Positions 43,201 through 52,460 of a stretch of 64,000 nucleotides of DNA are shown here, one piece after another. Both the position numbers and the translations under genes were made by a program. The notes under the pieces were generated by a model that was not told the origin of the DNA, made no database searches, and saw only the letters and a program-made list of their open reading frames with translations. The DNA comes from Planctomycetota bacterium (GTDB lineage Bacteria; Planctomycetota; Planctomycetia; Pirellulales; Pirellulaceae), in contig JAFLCP010000026.1 in assembly GCA_017303505.1 (NCBI GenBank), forward strand, positions 1 to 64,000, read 5' to 3'. Position 1 is the first letter of the stretch; every line of letters begins with the position of its first letter.

Positions 43201-46200
43201 ATGAAACCGTGTAGCGAGTTGTTCATGCTCAAGCAGATTGGTTGCATCAGTGTTGCCCTGTTGCTGATGACCCTAATCGAGAAGGGGATTTGTGCTCAAG
43301 GACTGGAAGCGGAGCTGCAAAAAGAATCTATCGAGAGTTTGATTCAAGCTTCGGTGGAGCTAGGAGATCCGGCTCGAGGCGCGATCGTATTTCACCAACC
43401 TACGTCGACCTGCGCTCAATGTCATAACACGGACGACGAGAGCCGAACGGTATTGGGGCCCGACCTTTCTCAATTGTCGGTAGCACGAAATGGGAAGCCC
43501 ATTTCAGATACTGAACTTGTGGAAGCCATTCTTAAGCCATCGCAGTTCATCGACAAAAAATATCGCAGTGTTATTGTAGCTACGGCGGATGGTGAAACGT
43601 TGACGGGAATTGTTGTCAGCGAAAATGACAAACAGTTGGAATTGCGCGAAGGCTCACCCACAGGGAAAGTATTGGCGATTGCGAAAGAAGATGTGGAAGC
43701 GATCAAGGAGAATCCGCTGTCCATTATGCCAGCAGGGCTCATGAACAACCTTCAAACTCGGCAACAGTTTCTGGATCTTGTAAAGTACCTTATGACGATG
43801 CGAGAGGGTGGGCGAACGAAAGCGATCGAACTGAAGCCATCCGCTGCTTTGCTCGCGGTCCGAATTCCAGAATATGAAAATCACTTAGATCACGCTGGCT
43901 TGATTTCGAGTTGGGATGATGAATCTCTCAAACGTGGTGAGGCCATCTATACTCGTGTATGTGCGAATTGCCATGGCACGAAAGATCAACCCGGCTCCCT
44001 CCCTACGTCGTTGAGATTTGCGGAAGGTAAGTTCAAAAATGGGTCCGATCCGCTATCGATGTATCGGACTTTGACTCGCGGCTATGGGTTTATGGTCGCT
44101 CAAACTTGGATGGTTCCTTCCCAGAAGTACGATGTGATCCATTTTATTCGTGAACGATATCTCAAACCACACAATCCATCACAGTACGCCGAGGTCAATG
44201 ATGTCTACCTCGCTTCGCTGCCAGCTGGAGATACCAAAGGGCCAGCAGCTAGCCAAATCGAAGCTTGGGTCGCGATGGATTATGGACCGAGTCTTACTCA
44301 TACCTATGAAGTTCCTGGCGAAAAGGAGAATTTTGCCTACAAGGGAATTGCGATTCGCCTGGATCAAGGTGGGGGTGGTGTATCACGCGGCAAACATTGG
44401 GGCATTTTTGATACTGATACGTTGCGGATGGCGGCCTCATGGAGGCACGGCGGAAAGGGACAATCACCATTTATCGATTGGCGCGGTATTCAATTTAATG
44501 GCGAACATCAGATTCATCCCAAGGTTTCTGGGGATGTTCGATTGTCCAATGCGACCGGGCCTGGTTGGGGCAAACCAAGTACGCACGAGTTGGTTGACAA
44601 CGAACGAGTCGAGGGGCGCGATGGAAAACGATATGGTCCACTTCCCAAGACTTGGGGCAAATTTCTCGGCTATTACTACCATGATCAGAAGGTTGTATTG
44701 AAGTATCAGGTTGGCTCCGCAGCGATCTTGGAATATCCAACGATGCAAGAGGCCAAAGTGTCAGAGAACGAACCTTGGTTAGTGCGACACTTCCAAATTG
44801 GATCACGCCAGGAAGAAATGTTGCTACGGGTTATGGATTCGCCAACCACTACTTCTTCGACCGATGGTGATGGAGCGTGGAAATTCTCGACAGGTAATGA
44901 TGTTCTCGCAGAACTTAATGTGGAGGTTGCCGCTAAAGCTGATGCAACCAATGCTATTGAGTCGTTCACCTTTGATAACACTGGCTATCTGCAAGTTGAT
45001 GAAGTTGGTGGGTTCGATCCAGCCAAGAATTCCGTTTCAATCGTGGCTCGCATCAAGACCAAGCAAGATGGAACGATTCTGGCGTGGACCGAACCAGGAC
45101 CCAAGTGGATCCCCAACGGTGAAACGCTTTTCATTCGCGACGGACGCCTCGGTTTCGATATCGGTTGGGTCGGGGCTGTTGCAGGTCGTACGAACATTGA
45201 TGATGGCAAGTGGCATCTCGTTCGGTGCGATTTGAGTTCAAAAACGGGACAAGTTCAGTTATTTGTTGACGGTAAGCCAGATGGCAGAGGCGTTTTGCAA
45301 CCGCAAGCGTCTTTGGCAGCAGGCCTCATTCGTATCGGCTATACCGCTCCCAACTTTCCCGAAACAAGTTCGTTTGTTGGTGAAGTGGATGAAGTACGCA
45401 TCTACAATCGAGTACTCCCGAAAAACTGGACATGGGACGCTGCAGCGGATGAGTCGCTGATCGCGTGTTGGCAGCCGAAACAAGTGCGACAAGGCGCAGT
45501 TGAAAACGCTGCTACAGTGAATGGCAAACTTGGAGCTGCGAAGATTCAAACGATCGAAAACGCTCAACGCTTCTCGCCTGCACAAACGCTGCCGTGGTCT
45601 GTTGCCGTTAAAGGAGATGTCGCTGGTTTGGCTTGGGTAGAACAGGACGGGATGCTTTGCTTGAAAATCCCAGCCGGAAAAGAGGCTCGACGTTTGGCCG
45701 TTATGGCACGCGCCGCTAAGGATGAAGAGGCGGAGTTAATGGATGGGGTGGAATTCGATCTCGCCTCTTGGACTACAGGGGGCCCCAAGAGATTTGGCGA
45801 GCCGTTAGTTACTGAGTTGCAAAAAGGCGAGGACGATGGTCCCTTTGCCGTCGATAACTTATTAGCCCCCGAAGGTAATCCATGGTTAGCTTTGACTCGC
45901 TTCACAGGGCTCGATTTTTTACCTGATGGTCGCATGGCGGTATGCACATGGGATGGTGATGTCTGGTTGGTGAAGATCGACGAAGATGAAAAGAAACTCT
46001 ATTGGAAACGTATCGCCAGCGGGATGTTTCAGCCGTTGGGACTCAAGGTTGTTCAAGGCAGCATTTACGTTACTTGCCGTGATCAGCTGACTCGCTTGCA
46101 TGATCTGAACGGCGATGAAGAAATCGATTTTTATGAGTGCTTTAACAATGACCATCAAGTCACTGAGCATTTTCACGAATTCGCGATGGGCTTACAGGTC

Positions 46201-47172
46201 GATGCGGCAGGCAATTTCTACTATGCAAAGTCGGGACGTCATGCTTTGAAGGCCGTTGTGCCGCATCACGGAACGTTGTTAAAAGTTTCACCAGATGGCG
46301 AGACAACCACAATTCTGGCGACAGGATTTCGGGCCGCCAATGGAGTTTGTTTGAATCCCGATGGATCGTTTGTGGTGACGGACCAAGAAGGTTTTTGGAA
46401 TCCGAAGAATCGCATCAACTGGGTTACTGTGCCCAAAGATGGCTCCACTAAATTCTATGGCAACATGTTTGGGTACCATTCTGTCACCGATGATAGTGAT
46501 GCAGCGATGGAGCCGCCGCTGTGTTGGATTACCAATGAGTTTGATCGCTCGCCTGCAGAATTGTTGTGGGTAAATAGTAAATCTTGGGGCGCGTTGGATG
46601 GTGCTCTGCTTAATCTATCGTATGGATATGGTCGAGTGTTTGTCGTACCGCATGAAAACGTTCAAGGAAAGGTACAAGGGGGAATGATATCGTTGCCGAT
46701 CCCCGACTTTCCAACTGGTGTGATGCGGGGGCGATTCTCCGAAAGCGATGGGGCTCTTTATTTGTGTGGCATGTTCGCATGGGCGGGCAATGCGACCGAA
46801 CCAGGTGGTCTCTATCGCCTGAGAGCAACGGGCAAGGCGATGAATTTGCCGACGGAATTACACGCGCAGAAGAATGGTTTGCGTTTGCGATTTACCGACG
46901 CGTTGGATGCTAAATCGGTTGATCCGAAAAACGTTCAAATCAAAGTATGGTCGCTGAAACGAACGGCTAACTACGGGTCGCAGCATTACGATGAACATGC
47001 ATTGAACGTTGCCGGAGCAGAACTTAGTTCCGACGGTAAAGAGCTCTTGCTAAAGGTGCCCGATATCGCCCCAACATGGTGCATGGAGATTCGATATCAG
47101 TTCCGCAACCAGCGAGGGGAAGTGGTTCGCGGTGTTGTCCACAATACGATTCACGCTTTGTCGGAAGAATAG
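43201..47172 (+). CDS. Multidomain di-haem protein: haem-binding domain, cytochrome c, DUF6797-like, LamG, beta-propeller
   Basis: This secreted protein of about 1323 residues starts with a haem-binding domain of the Pirellula/Verrucomicrobium type (GAIVFHQPTSTCAQCHN, GPDLSQLSV, ILKPSQFIDKKYRSV). A second cytochrome c motif is CANCHGTKDQPG. Next comes a region I take as DUF6797 (GKHWGIFDTDTLRMAASWRHGG). A LamG-like sandwich follows (WHLVRCDLSSKTGQVQLFVDGKPDG). Last is a propeller with FTGLDFLPDGRMAVCTWDGDVWLV and FRAANGVCLNPDGSFVVTDQEG. Such proteins are thought to bind and oxidise sugars with electron transfer to haem. The start could also be 43225 or 43180. Confidence 0.88.
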   Translation: MKPCSELFMLKQIGCISVALLLMTLIEKGICAQGLEAELQKESIESLIQASVELGDPARGAIVFHQPTSTCAQCHNTDDESRTVLGPDLSQLSVARNGKPISDTELVEAILKPSQFIDKKYRSVIVATADGETLTGIVVSENDKQLELREGSPTGKVLAIAKEDVEAIKENPLSIMPAGLMNNLQTRQQFLDLVKYLMTMREGGRTKAIELKPSAALLAVRIPEYENHLDHAGLISSWDDESLKRGEAIYTRVCANCHGTKDQPGSLPTSLRFAEGKFKNGSDPLSMYRTLTRGYGFMVAQTWMVPSQKYDVIHFIRERYLKPHNPSQYAEVNDVYLASLPAGDTKGPAASQIEAWVAMDYGPSLTHTYEVPGEKENFAYKGIAIRLDQGGGGVSRGKHWGIFDTDTLRMAASWRHGGKGQSPFIDWRGIQFNGEHQIHPKVSGDVRLSNATGPGWGKPSTHELVDNERVEGRDGKRYGPLPKTWGKFLGYYYHDQKVVLKYQVGSAAILEYPTMQEAKVSENEPWLVRHFQIGSRQEEMLLRVMDSPTTTSSTDGDGAWKFSTGNDVLAELNVEVAAKADATNAIESFTFDNTGYLQVDEVGGFDPAKNSVSIVARIKTKQDGTILAWTEPGPKWIPNGETLFIRDGRLGFDIGWVGAVAGRTNIDDGKWHLVRCDLSSKTGQVQLFVDGKPDGRGVLQPQASLAAGLIRIGYTAPNFPETSSFVGEVDEVRIYNRVLPKNWTWDAAADESLIACWQPKQVRQGAVENAATVNGKLGAAKIQTIENAQRFSPAQTLPWSVAVKGDVAGLAWVEQDGMLCLKIPAGKEARRLAVMARAAKDEEAELMDGVEFDLASWTTGGPKRFGEPLVTELQKGEDDGPFAVDNLLAPEGNPWLALTRFTGLDFLPDGRMAVCTWDGDVWLVKIDEDEKKLYWKRIASGMFQPLGLKVVQGSIYVTCRDQLTRLHDLNGDEEIDFYECFNNDHQVTEHFHEFAMGLQVDAAGNFYYAKSGRHALKAVVPHHGTLLKVSPDGETTTILATGFRAANGVCLNPDGSFVVTDQEGFWNPKNRINWVTVPKDGSTKFYGNMFGYHSVTDDSDAAMEPPLCWITNEFDRSPAELLWVNSKSWGALDGALLNLSYGYGRVFVVPHENVQGKVQGGMISLPIPDFPTGVMRGRFSESDGALYLCGMFAWAGNATEPGGLYRLRATGKAMNLPTELHAQKNGLRLRFTDALDAKSVDPKNVQIKVWSLKRTANYGSQHYDEHALNVAGAELSSDGKELLLKVPDIAPTWCMEIRYQFRNQRGEVVRGVVHNTIHALSEE

Positions 47173-47585
47173 ACCCATGGGCGGCCAGGGCTCTCTTCGA
47201 ATTATTCTACACATCTTCTGTTGTACTCGTTTAACCCGTAGCTGGAGCGCAGCGGAGGCTAGGTACCGGTGGGTAAAGACGTTGCCCCTGAACACGCTCT
47301 TAAAAAGATGTATAGGATAGATGGGGTTCACCTTTCCGCAGCCGAGTGACGGTGGAGCCGAACCGAGTATCGGAACCGCTTTTCCTTGATAAAAGGGAAC
47401 GTTTTTCCCCGATTTTCCGGGAAATTCGGAGCTTTTCTGGTCATTTATTGCATAAATTGGATATTGACATCCGATTATGGGGGTGTTAGCCTTAAAACGT
47501 GCGCTGCGACGTTGGTTTTGTGGGAATGCAAAATCGATGGTGAAAGGCGTCGCGAGAAACGTGAGCTAACGTGAGGAATACGGTC
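47173..47585. other. Gene-free stretch with dispersed repeat
   Basis: No coding frame is convincing on either strand. The stretch contains copy 2 of the 37-bp element, a small hairpin around CCGAGTATCGG (47363-47373), and an AT-rich part near 47380-47480 that may hold the promoter of the following gene. Confidence 0.65.
47227..47263 (-). repeat. 37-bp dispersed element, copy 2
   Basis: This is the reverse complement of 13701-13737 with 2 mismatches in 37 bases. It lies 55 bp after the stop of the multidomain haem gene. The flanking hairpin seen at copy 1 is not conserved here. Confidence 0.85.
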
Positions 47586-48875
47586 ATGGGGAGTATTACA
47601 GCGAGTTGGGTTCGTAAAGTGATGGCGGTGACGCTGGTTGTGTGCGGCACGGCAATTCATGCAGAAGACGACTTTGAGCGTTCGCCGATTCATTACAGTA
47701 AGGCAGAGCCTTCCAATTGCATTTCTGACTTGCAGAAGAAGTTGGATTCAGGGGAAGTAAAATTTCAATATGACGAGAAGTATGGGTATCTTCCGTCGCT
47801 GTTAGACGCGTTGGATGTCGAGCGCGATACCCAGATGTTTGTCTTCTCAAAGACAAGTTTGCAGTTGCAGAAGATATCACCCAGAACGCCGCGGGCGATC
47901 TATTTCAACGACAATGTCTATGTCGGTTTCTGTCAGCAGGGTGACGTGTTAGAGATTTCGGCTGTGGATCCGAAGTTAGGCGCCGTCTTTTATTCATTGG
48001 ATCAAGAGCCCGTTGATCGTCCACGTATGATGCGTCACACCGACAATTGTTTGACTTGTCATAGTTCTTCGCGAACGGAAGGTGTGCCGGGGCATTTGGC
48101 ACGGTCGGTTTATCCTGATGCGCGGGGGCTACCATTGTTATCGGAGGGTAGTCACAACGTTAACTACAAGACGCCTATTGAGAAACGCTGGGGTGGTTGG
48201 TACGTAACGGGTAAGCATGGCAAGCAGACGCATATGGGGAATGTGCTCGTCAAAGGGCGTGAAGTTCCTGATGACTTCGATTTCAGTGTCGGAAGTAACG
48301 TCAATGATTTGACTCCCTACTTCAATCCTGACAAATATCTCGAACCTAACAGTGACATCGCAGCGTTGATGGTGATGGAGCATCAGATTGTTGTGCACAA
48401 TATGTTGACCAAGGCGAACTTCATGACACGGCAAGCGATGGAATATCAGGCCATGATGCATGAATCGTTGGGAGTGCCCAAAGATGAGATGTTGGATAGT
48501 GTCAAGAGTCGAATTCGAAGTGCGGGAAACGATCTTGTTGATGCAATGTTGATGGTAGAAGAGGCTCAATGGACCGAGCCGATTCAAGGTAACACTTCGT
48601 TTACGGAGCGTTTTTCCAGTCTTGGTCCACATGATTCCAAGGGACGTTCACTGCGTCAGCTCGATTTGCAAACGCGATTGTGGAAGTATCCTTGTAGCTA
48701 CTTGATCTATTCCGAATCGTTCAAAGTCCTGCCGACGGAAATGAAGAGTTACGTTAAAGATCGATTTGAGCAGATCTTGAGTGGAGCTGATAAAGATGAG
48801 AAATATAAGCACTTGAGCGACGCAGATCGCGTTGCACTTCGCGAGATTTTGGCTGAAACCCAAGTTTGGGAATAG
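47586..48875 (+). CDS. Secreted mono-haem protein of unknown function
   Basis: A signal peptide (VRKVMAVTLVVCGTAIHA) precedes a 400-residue mature protein with a single c-type haem motif, HTDNCLTCHSSSRTEG. Around it are PRAIYFNDNVYVGFCQQGDV, GHLARSVYPDARGLPLL and WGGWYVTGKHGKQTHMGNV, with further His and Met residues (MVMEHQIVVHNMLTKANFM) that could ligate haem or a second metal. I do not know a characterised relative. The start at 47586 has GTGAGG upstream. A GTG at 47571 is in frame. It ends 7 bp before the convergent methyltransferase stop. Confidence 0.8.
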   Translation: MGSITASWVRKVMAVTLVVCGTAIHAEDDFERSPIHYSKAEPSNCISDLQKKLDSGEVKFQYDEKYGYLPSLLDALDVERDTQMFVFSKTSLQLQKISPRTPRAIYFNDNVYVGFCQQGDVLEISAVDPKLGAVFYSLDQEPVDRPRMMRHTDNCLTCHSSSRTEGVPGHLARSVYPDARGLPLLSEGSHNVNYKTPIEKRWGGWYVTGKHGKQTHMGNVLVKGREVPDDFDFSVGSNVNDLTPYFNPDKYLEPNSDIAALMVMEHQIVVHNMLTKANFMTRQAMEYQAMMHESLGVPKDEMLDSVKSRIRSAGNDLVDAMLMVEEAQWTEPIQGNTSFTERFSSLGPHDSKGRSLRQLDLQTRLWKYPCSYLIYSESFKVLPTEMKSYVKDRFEQILSGADKDEKYKHLSDADRVALREILAETQVWE

Positions 48876-48882
48876 CTGCACC

Positions 48883-49818
48883 TTACTCGAGATTGATATC
48901 GAGACTCAATTGTTTTGGAGCGGACTTCTTTGAGGTCCGCTTTTTTGTTTTCGGTGGGTCGCCGGTGGCTGGTGCGCTTACTTTGGGTTCTTCTGCACCC
49001 AACAAAGGTGACCCTGGTTTAGTCGCAGTCAGTCGCGCTGTACCGTTCGTCACATAGTCCTTGGAAAGTTCGAAGCCGAAGAAGCGTCGTTGCAGTTTCT
49101 TGGCCACGACCAAAGTGGTACTGCTACCTGAGAAGGGATCGAGCACGATATCTTTGGGATTAGAGCAGCAGCGTATGATTCGTCCGAGCAACTGTTCGGG
49201 CATTTGGCAACCATGGAAGCCAGCGCGTTCCTTGAATGTACCGGCGACGCGAGGAATGTACCAAGTGTCTTCTTCCGCAGTGAAGCCGGTATCACAATCT
49301 TGCGGGCGCAGGATCCAAGTGTCGTCAGGAGTTCGTCCCTTCGGATTAGCGCGGCGATCCTTATAAACGAGTTGCCTCGCAGAAGGTACAGCAATAGCAT
49401 CCGCATTAAACGTGAAGGCTTTAGGATTCTTCACGAAGTAGAAGAGATGCGCGTGGGAACGCGTGAATTTGTTGGTGCAATGTACGCCAAAGGTATAGTA
49501 CCAAATGACCCAATTACGCGTCTGAAAGCCGATCTTTTGCGCTTCGATCTTTAGCTCAGCTGCATATTCATCGCCGATGGCTAACCAGAAAGAGCCATCC
49601 GCGTTAAGGACACGATAAACCTCGGCCATCCAATCATGGCACCAGGCGATGTACTTCTCGGAATCGAGCCGATCATCGTACTGATCGTATTCATAGCCGA
49701 TATTGAAAGGTGGATCCGCGAATGCAAGATGCACTGATTGGTCTGGCACTTTTCGTAATCCATCTAGGCAGTCGCCATGATGAATCTTACCGACGAATTT
49801 ATCGATTGCAGCTGGCAT
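48883..49818 (-). CDS. DNA methyltransferase, orphan, N6-adenine/N4-cytosine type
   Basis: The protein has catalytic motif IV as [15 protein letters not shown] near the N-terminus and motif I as [17 protein letters not shown] near the C-terminus. This is the beta-class order used by N6-adenine and N4-cytosine methyltransferases. A Lys-rich tail ([10 protein letters not shown]) follows. No restriction endonuclease lies next to it, so it is probably an orphan enzyme with a regulatory or housekeeping role. The start is uncertain: the ATG at 49818 has an AAGG site, while an ATG at 49902 would add 28 residues. It lies downstream of ackA on the same strand. Confidence 0.88.
   Translation of the reverse strand: MPAAIDKFVGKIHHGDCLDGLRKVPDQSVHLAFADPPFNIGYEYDQYDDRLDSEKYIAWCHDWMAEVYRVLNADGSFWLAIGDEYAAELKIEAQKIGFQTRNWVIWYYTFGVHCTNKFTRSHAHLFYFVKNPKAFTFNADAIAVPSARQLVYKDRRANPKGRTPDDTWILRPQDCDTGFTAEEDTWYIPRVAGTFKERAGFHGCQMPEQLLGRIIRCCSNPKDIVLDPFSGSSTTLVVAKKLQRRFFGFELSKDYVTNGTARLTATKPGSPLLGAEEPKVSAPATGDPPKTKKRTSKKSAPKQLSLDINLE
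48919..48946 (+). terminator. Rho-independent terminator for the mono-haem gene, inside the methyltransferase 3' end
   Basis: A perfect 7-bp stem, AGCGGAC (48919-48925) with GTCCGCT (48935-48941), is followed by a run of T residues to 48946. It is oriented to stop transcripts of the + strand gene ending at 48875. It overlaps the coding end of the convergent methyltransferase, where it encodes part of the Lys-rich tail. Confidence 0.8.
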
Positions 49819-49919
49819 TCGTTGAGCCTTGAGGCAATGTTGGTTAAACAGGTGTGTCACCAATGTAATGTCAGGTGAGGGTTTTAGCGAGTCCAAGCCC
49901 ATCGAGAAAATAGGCCAAG

Positions 49920-51026
49920 CTAGTCATTTAGTGAGGTAAGCTTCCATACCGCCCGCGCGATGGTACGCTCTTCATCGGTGGGGATTACAAGAATCGAAAG
50001 CTTCGACTCCTCAGAGGAGATTTTTCTTGAGTGTTGAGCGTTGGCGACTCCATCGAGTTTTCCGCCTAACCAGCTCAGGCCGTCGATAATTGCAGCCCGA
50101 ATTGGGGCTGCATGTTCGCCTATTCCTCCCGTGAAAATCAAGCCGTCGATGCCTTGCAAGGATGCCGTAAGAGCACCGATAAAATACTGACAGCGGTAAA
50201 CAAACATTTCAATGGCTTCCTTACAGTCGCGTTCATCGCTGTCCAGTAGTTTGCGCATATCGGAACTGTAATCTGAGGACACTCCGAGCAGGCCAGATTT
50301 TTTGGTCAACAGAGCTAAAAGTTCGGATGCAGGGATTTGCTCATGATCCATCAAGTGCAGCAACACGCCTGGATCAATTTGGCCCGAGCGAGTTCCCATG
50401 ATCAAACCATCCGTGGGTGTAAAGCCCATGGTAGTCTCGACGCATTGTCCATCGTTGACCGCTGCCATGCTGGCACCATTGCCAAGATGGCAAATGATGA
50501 TTTTCTTTTTGGCAAGTTCGTTGTGATGCTGTAGCAATTCGTCCATGATGAATTGATAAGAAAGACCATGAAAGCCATAGCGGCGTATTCCTTGTGTGTA
50601 AAATCGACGAGGGAGTGCATAGGCTTCATGAACGAAATCGCGTCCCCGATGAAAAGCTGTGTCAAAGCAAGCAATCTGAGGCAGATTAGGGAAGAGGTGT
50701 TGCGCCGCTTCGATTCCCGCTAGATTCGCGGGTTGATGCAACGGAGCCAGTGGTGTCAAATCGGCAATCGTCTGGAGAACTTCGGCGGTGATACGAGACG
50801 GGCTGGTGAAATCTGTGCCGCCATGAACGACGCGATGGCCAATGGCATTAGGTTGCCAAGTAGGATGAGCGTGGGCCAATTCCTTTAGCAAAATCTCGGT
50901 TGCTTGGAGATGATCTGAGCAATCAAGATGGCTCTGCCAAATCTTGTGCTCCTCTGAGTGGCTGATGTTGAAAGCAGCTGCCTTAAGGCTGGAGGATCCA
51001 GCGTTGATAGTGAGGACGCTTAGCAT
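49920..51026 (-). CDS. ackA: Acetate kinase
   Basis: This enzyme interconverts acetyl phosphate plus ADP with acetate plus ATP. It shows the acetate/propionate kinase signatures: [65 protein letters not shown] and FTGGIGEHA. The 368-residue length is slightly below the ~400 common in the family. It lies 57 bp after the phosphotransacetylase-like gene on the same strand, so the two make the usual acetate/acetyl-CoA pathway. Confidence 0.96.
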   Translation of the reverse strand: MLSVLTINAGSSSLKAAAFNISHSEEHKIWQSHLDCSDHLQATEILLKELAHAHPTWQPNAIGHRVVHGGTDFTSPSRITAEVLQTIADLTPLAPLHQPANLAGIEAAQHLFPNLPQIACFDTAFHRGRDFVHEAYALPRRFYTQGIRRYGFHGLSYQFIMDELLQHHNELAKKKIIICHLGNGASMAAVNDGQCVETTMGFTPTDGLIMGTRSGQIDPGVLLHLMDHEQIPASELLALLTKKSGLLGVSSDYSSDMRKLLDSDERDCKEAIEMFVYRCQYFIGALTASLQGIDGLIFTGGIGEHAAPIRAAIIDGLSWLGGKLDGVANAQHSRKISSEESKLSILVIPTDEERTIARAVWKLTSLND

Positions 51027-51083
51027 GGTACTAAAAAACGCAGGTTGTGGGAGCGAGCAAATGAAGAAGGTAATCTGTCATTT

Positions 51084-52430
51084 CTACAACGACTTTTGAT
51101 AATGTTGATGAAGCAGTACTGCAACCGCACACGATGCAAGGCGAGAGATGACATTGTCCGCTCGACTGGTCAGAATGATGGGCACTTTGGCTCCCAAGAC
51201 GATTCCGGCGCAGTCGGCATTCCCAAGAAATGTCAGTTCTTTCACGAGCATATTGCCGGCTTCGATATTGGGAACGATCAGGATATCGGCGTTACCTGCA
51301 ACCGCCGATTGAATCCCTTTCGTTTGTGCGGCTTGCACATTGATGGCGTTATCCATCGCCAGCGGGCCATCCACAGTACCTCCCGTAATCTGATTACGCT
51401 CGGCCATTTTCGCAAGTAAGGCGGCGTCCACAGAGGATGGTAAGTCGGGATTCACGGTCTCAATCGCGGAGAGAATCGCTACCTTGGGGCAGTCATTTCC
51501 AAGCACGCGAGCTAGGTCGATGGCATTTTGAGTGATGTCGACTTTGGTCTTCAAATCAGGAGCGATATTGATGGCGGCGTCCGAGATAAAAAGTGGACGA
51601 TCCATTCCGGGAACATCGATCACAAACACGTGACTGATTCTGCGACCAGTTCTCAAGCCGGTTTGCGGCTTTACAACTTCGCGCAGCAGTTCATCTGTGT
51701 GGAGAGCACCTTTCATCACCAAGTGTGCTTCGTTGCGATGCACTAGATCCATAGCCAGGGCGGACGCGGCATGGGCATGATCTGTGTGGCGTACGGAGTA
51801 GTTGTGGATGTCCCAATCGATTTTGTGCGCGATAGATCGAATCTTCTGCTCTGGGCCGATCAAAATCGGGGCGATTAACCCTTCTTCTACCGCTTCACGA
51901 CACGCTTGCAAGGAGACTTCATCGCAAGGATACACGACCGCTGTTGCAACTGGAGTCTCATGCTTAACTCGCCCCAGGAACAGCTTGTAGTTAGTATGAC
52001 GGCGTCCCGTTGAACTCAACTGGGCCGATTCACCTTGTTTTACAGTAGGCGGATACACCACAACGTGACCATCGCAGATCACATGGTTGTGATCATCGAC
52101 TATAGAGGCAAAGAGCTTCACAGACTTAGATGCCATTTTCTCTACGACGGTTAAACGAAGCGAATGCGGTTTGCTGTCAGAATGACAATCGGCGCATTCG
52201 AGAGAGAACTGTTGGATTCTACTGCCGATGCCTGGGAAATGGTGCAAAATGCTATGCAGTGTGAAGAGTATGCTCTGGGCCGCATGATCCTCTGGGGATT
52301 CGCCGGCTGGAATCTGCGATTGAATTGCGGAGAGCTCAGCTAAGCTGGCATCCGACCATTGAATGTCGAGGGTCTGGTCAATGCTCAAATCGTTCCAAAG
52401 GTAATTGGGCCTAATGTTCGGCGAGGTCAT
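51084..52430 (-). CDS. Phosphate acetyl/butyryltransferase with N-terminal extension
   Basis: The C-terminal ~290 residues match the phosphotransacetylase/phosphotransbutyrylase family: PCDEVSLQACREAVEEGLIAPILIGP, VMKGALHTDELL, RRISHVFVID, LFISDAAINIAPDL, GGTVDGPLAMDNAI and GNADILIVPNIEAGN. They should transfer an acyl group between CoA and phosphate. The N-terminal ~150 residues may be a degenerate hotdog domain, as in proteins annotated as enoyl-CoA hydratase/phosphate acetyltransferase. The key hydratase residues are not evident. The neighbour ackA fits an acetyl-CoA to acetate route with ATP gain. Confidence 0.87.
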   Translation of the reverse strand: MTSPNIRPNYLWNDLSIDQTLDIQWSDASLAELSAIQSQIPAGESPEDHAAQSILFTLHSILHHFPGIGSRIQQFSLECADCHSDSKPHSLRLTVVEKMASKSVKLFASIVDDHNHVICDGHVVVYPPTVKQGESAQLSSTGRRHTNYKLFLGRVKHETPVATAVVYPCDEVSLQACREAVEEGLIAPILIGPEQKIRSIAHKIDWDIHNYSVRHTDHAHAASALAMDLVHRNEAHLVMKGALHTDELLREVVKPQTGLRTGRRISHVFVIDVPGMDRPLFISDAAINIAPDLKTKVDITQNAIDLARVLGNDCPKVAILSAIETVNPDLPSSVDAALLAKMAERNQITGGTVDGPLAMDNAINVQAAQTKGIQSAVAGNADILIVPNIEAGNMLVKELTFLGNADCAGIVLGAKVPIILTSRADNVISRLASCAVAVLLHQHYQKSL

Positions 52431-52460
52431 GCATGTTCCCTTTCCAGATGCAGGTCTAGC

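Noticed and set aside
48883..49818. Restriction-modification system
   Set aside because: Only the methyltransferase is present; no endonuclease or specificity gene is adjacent.
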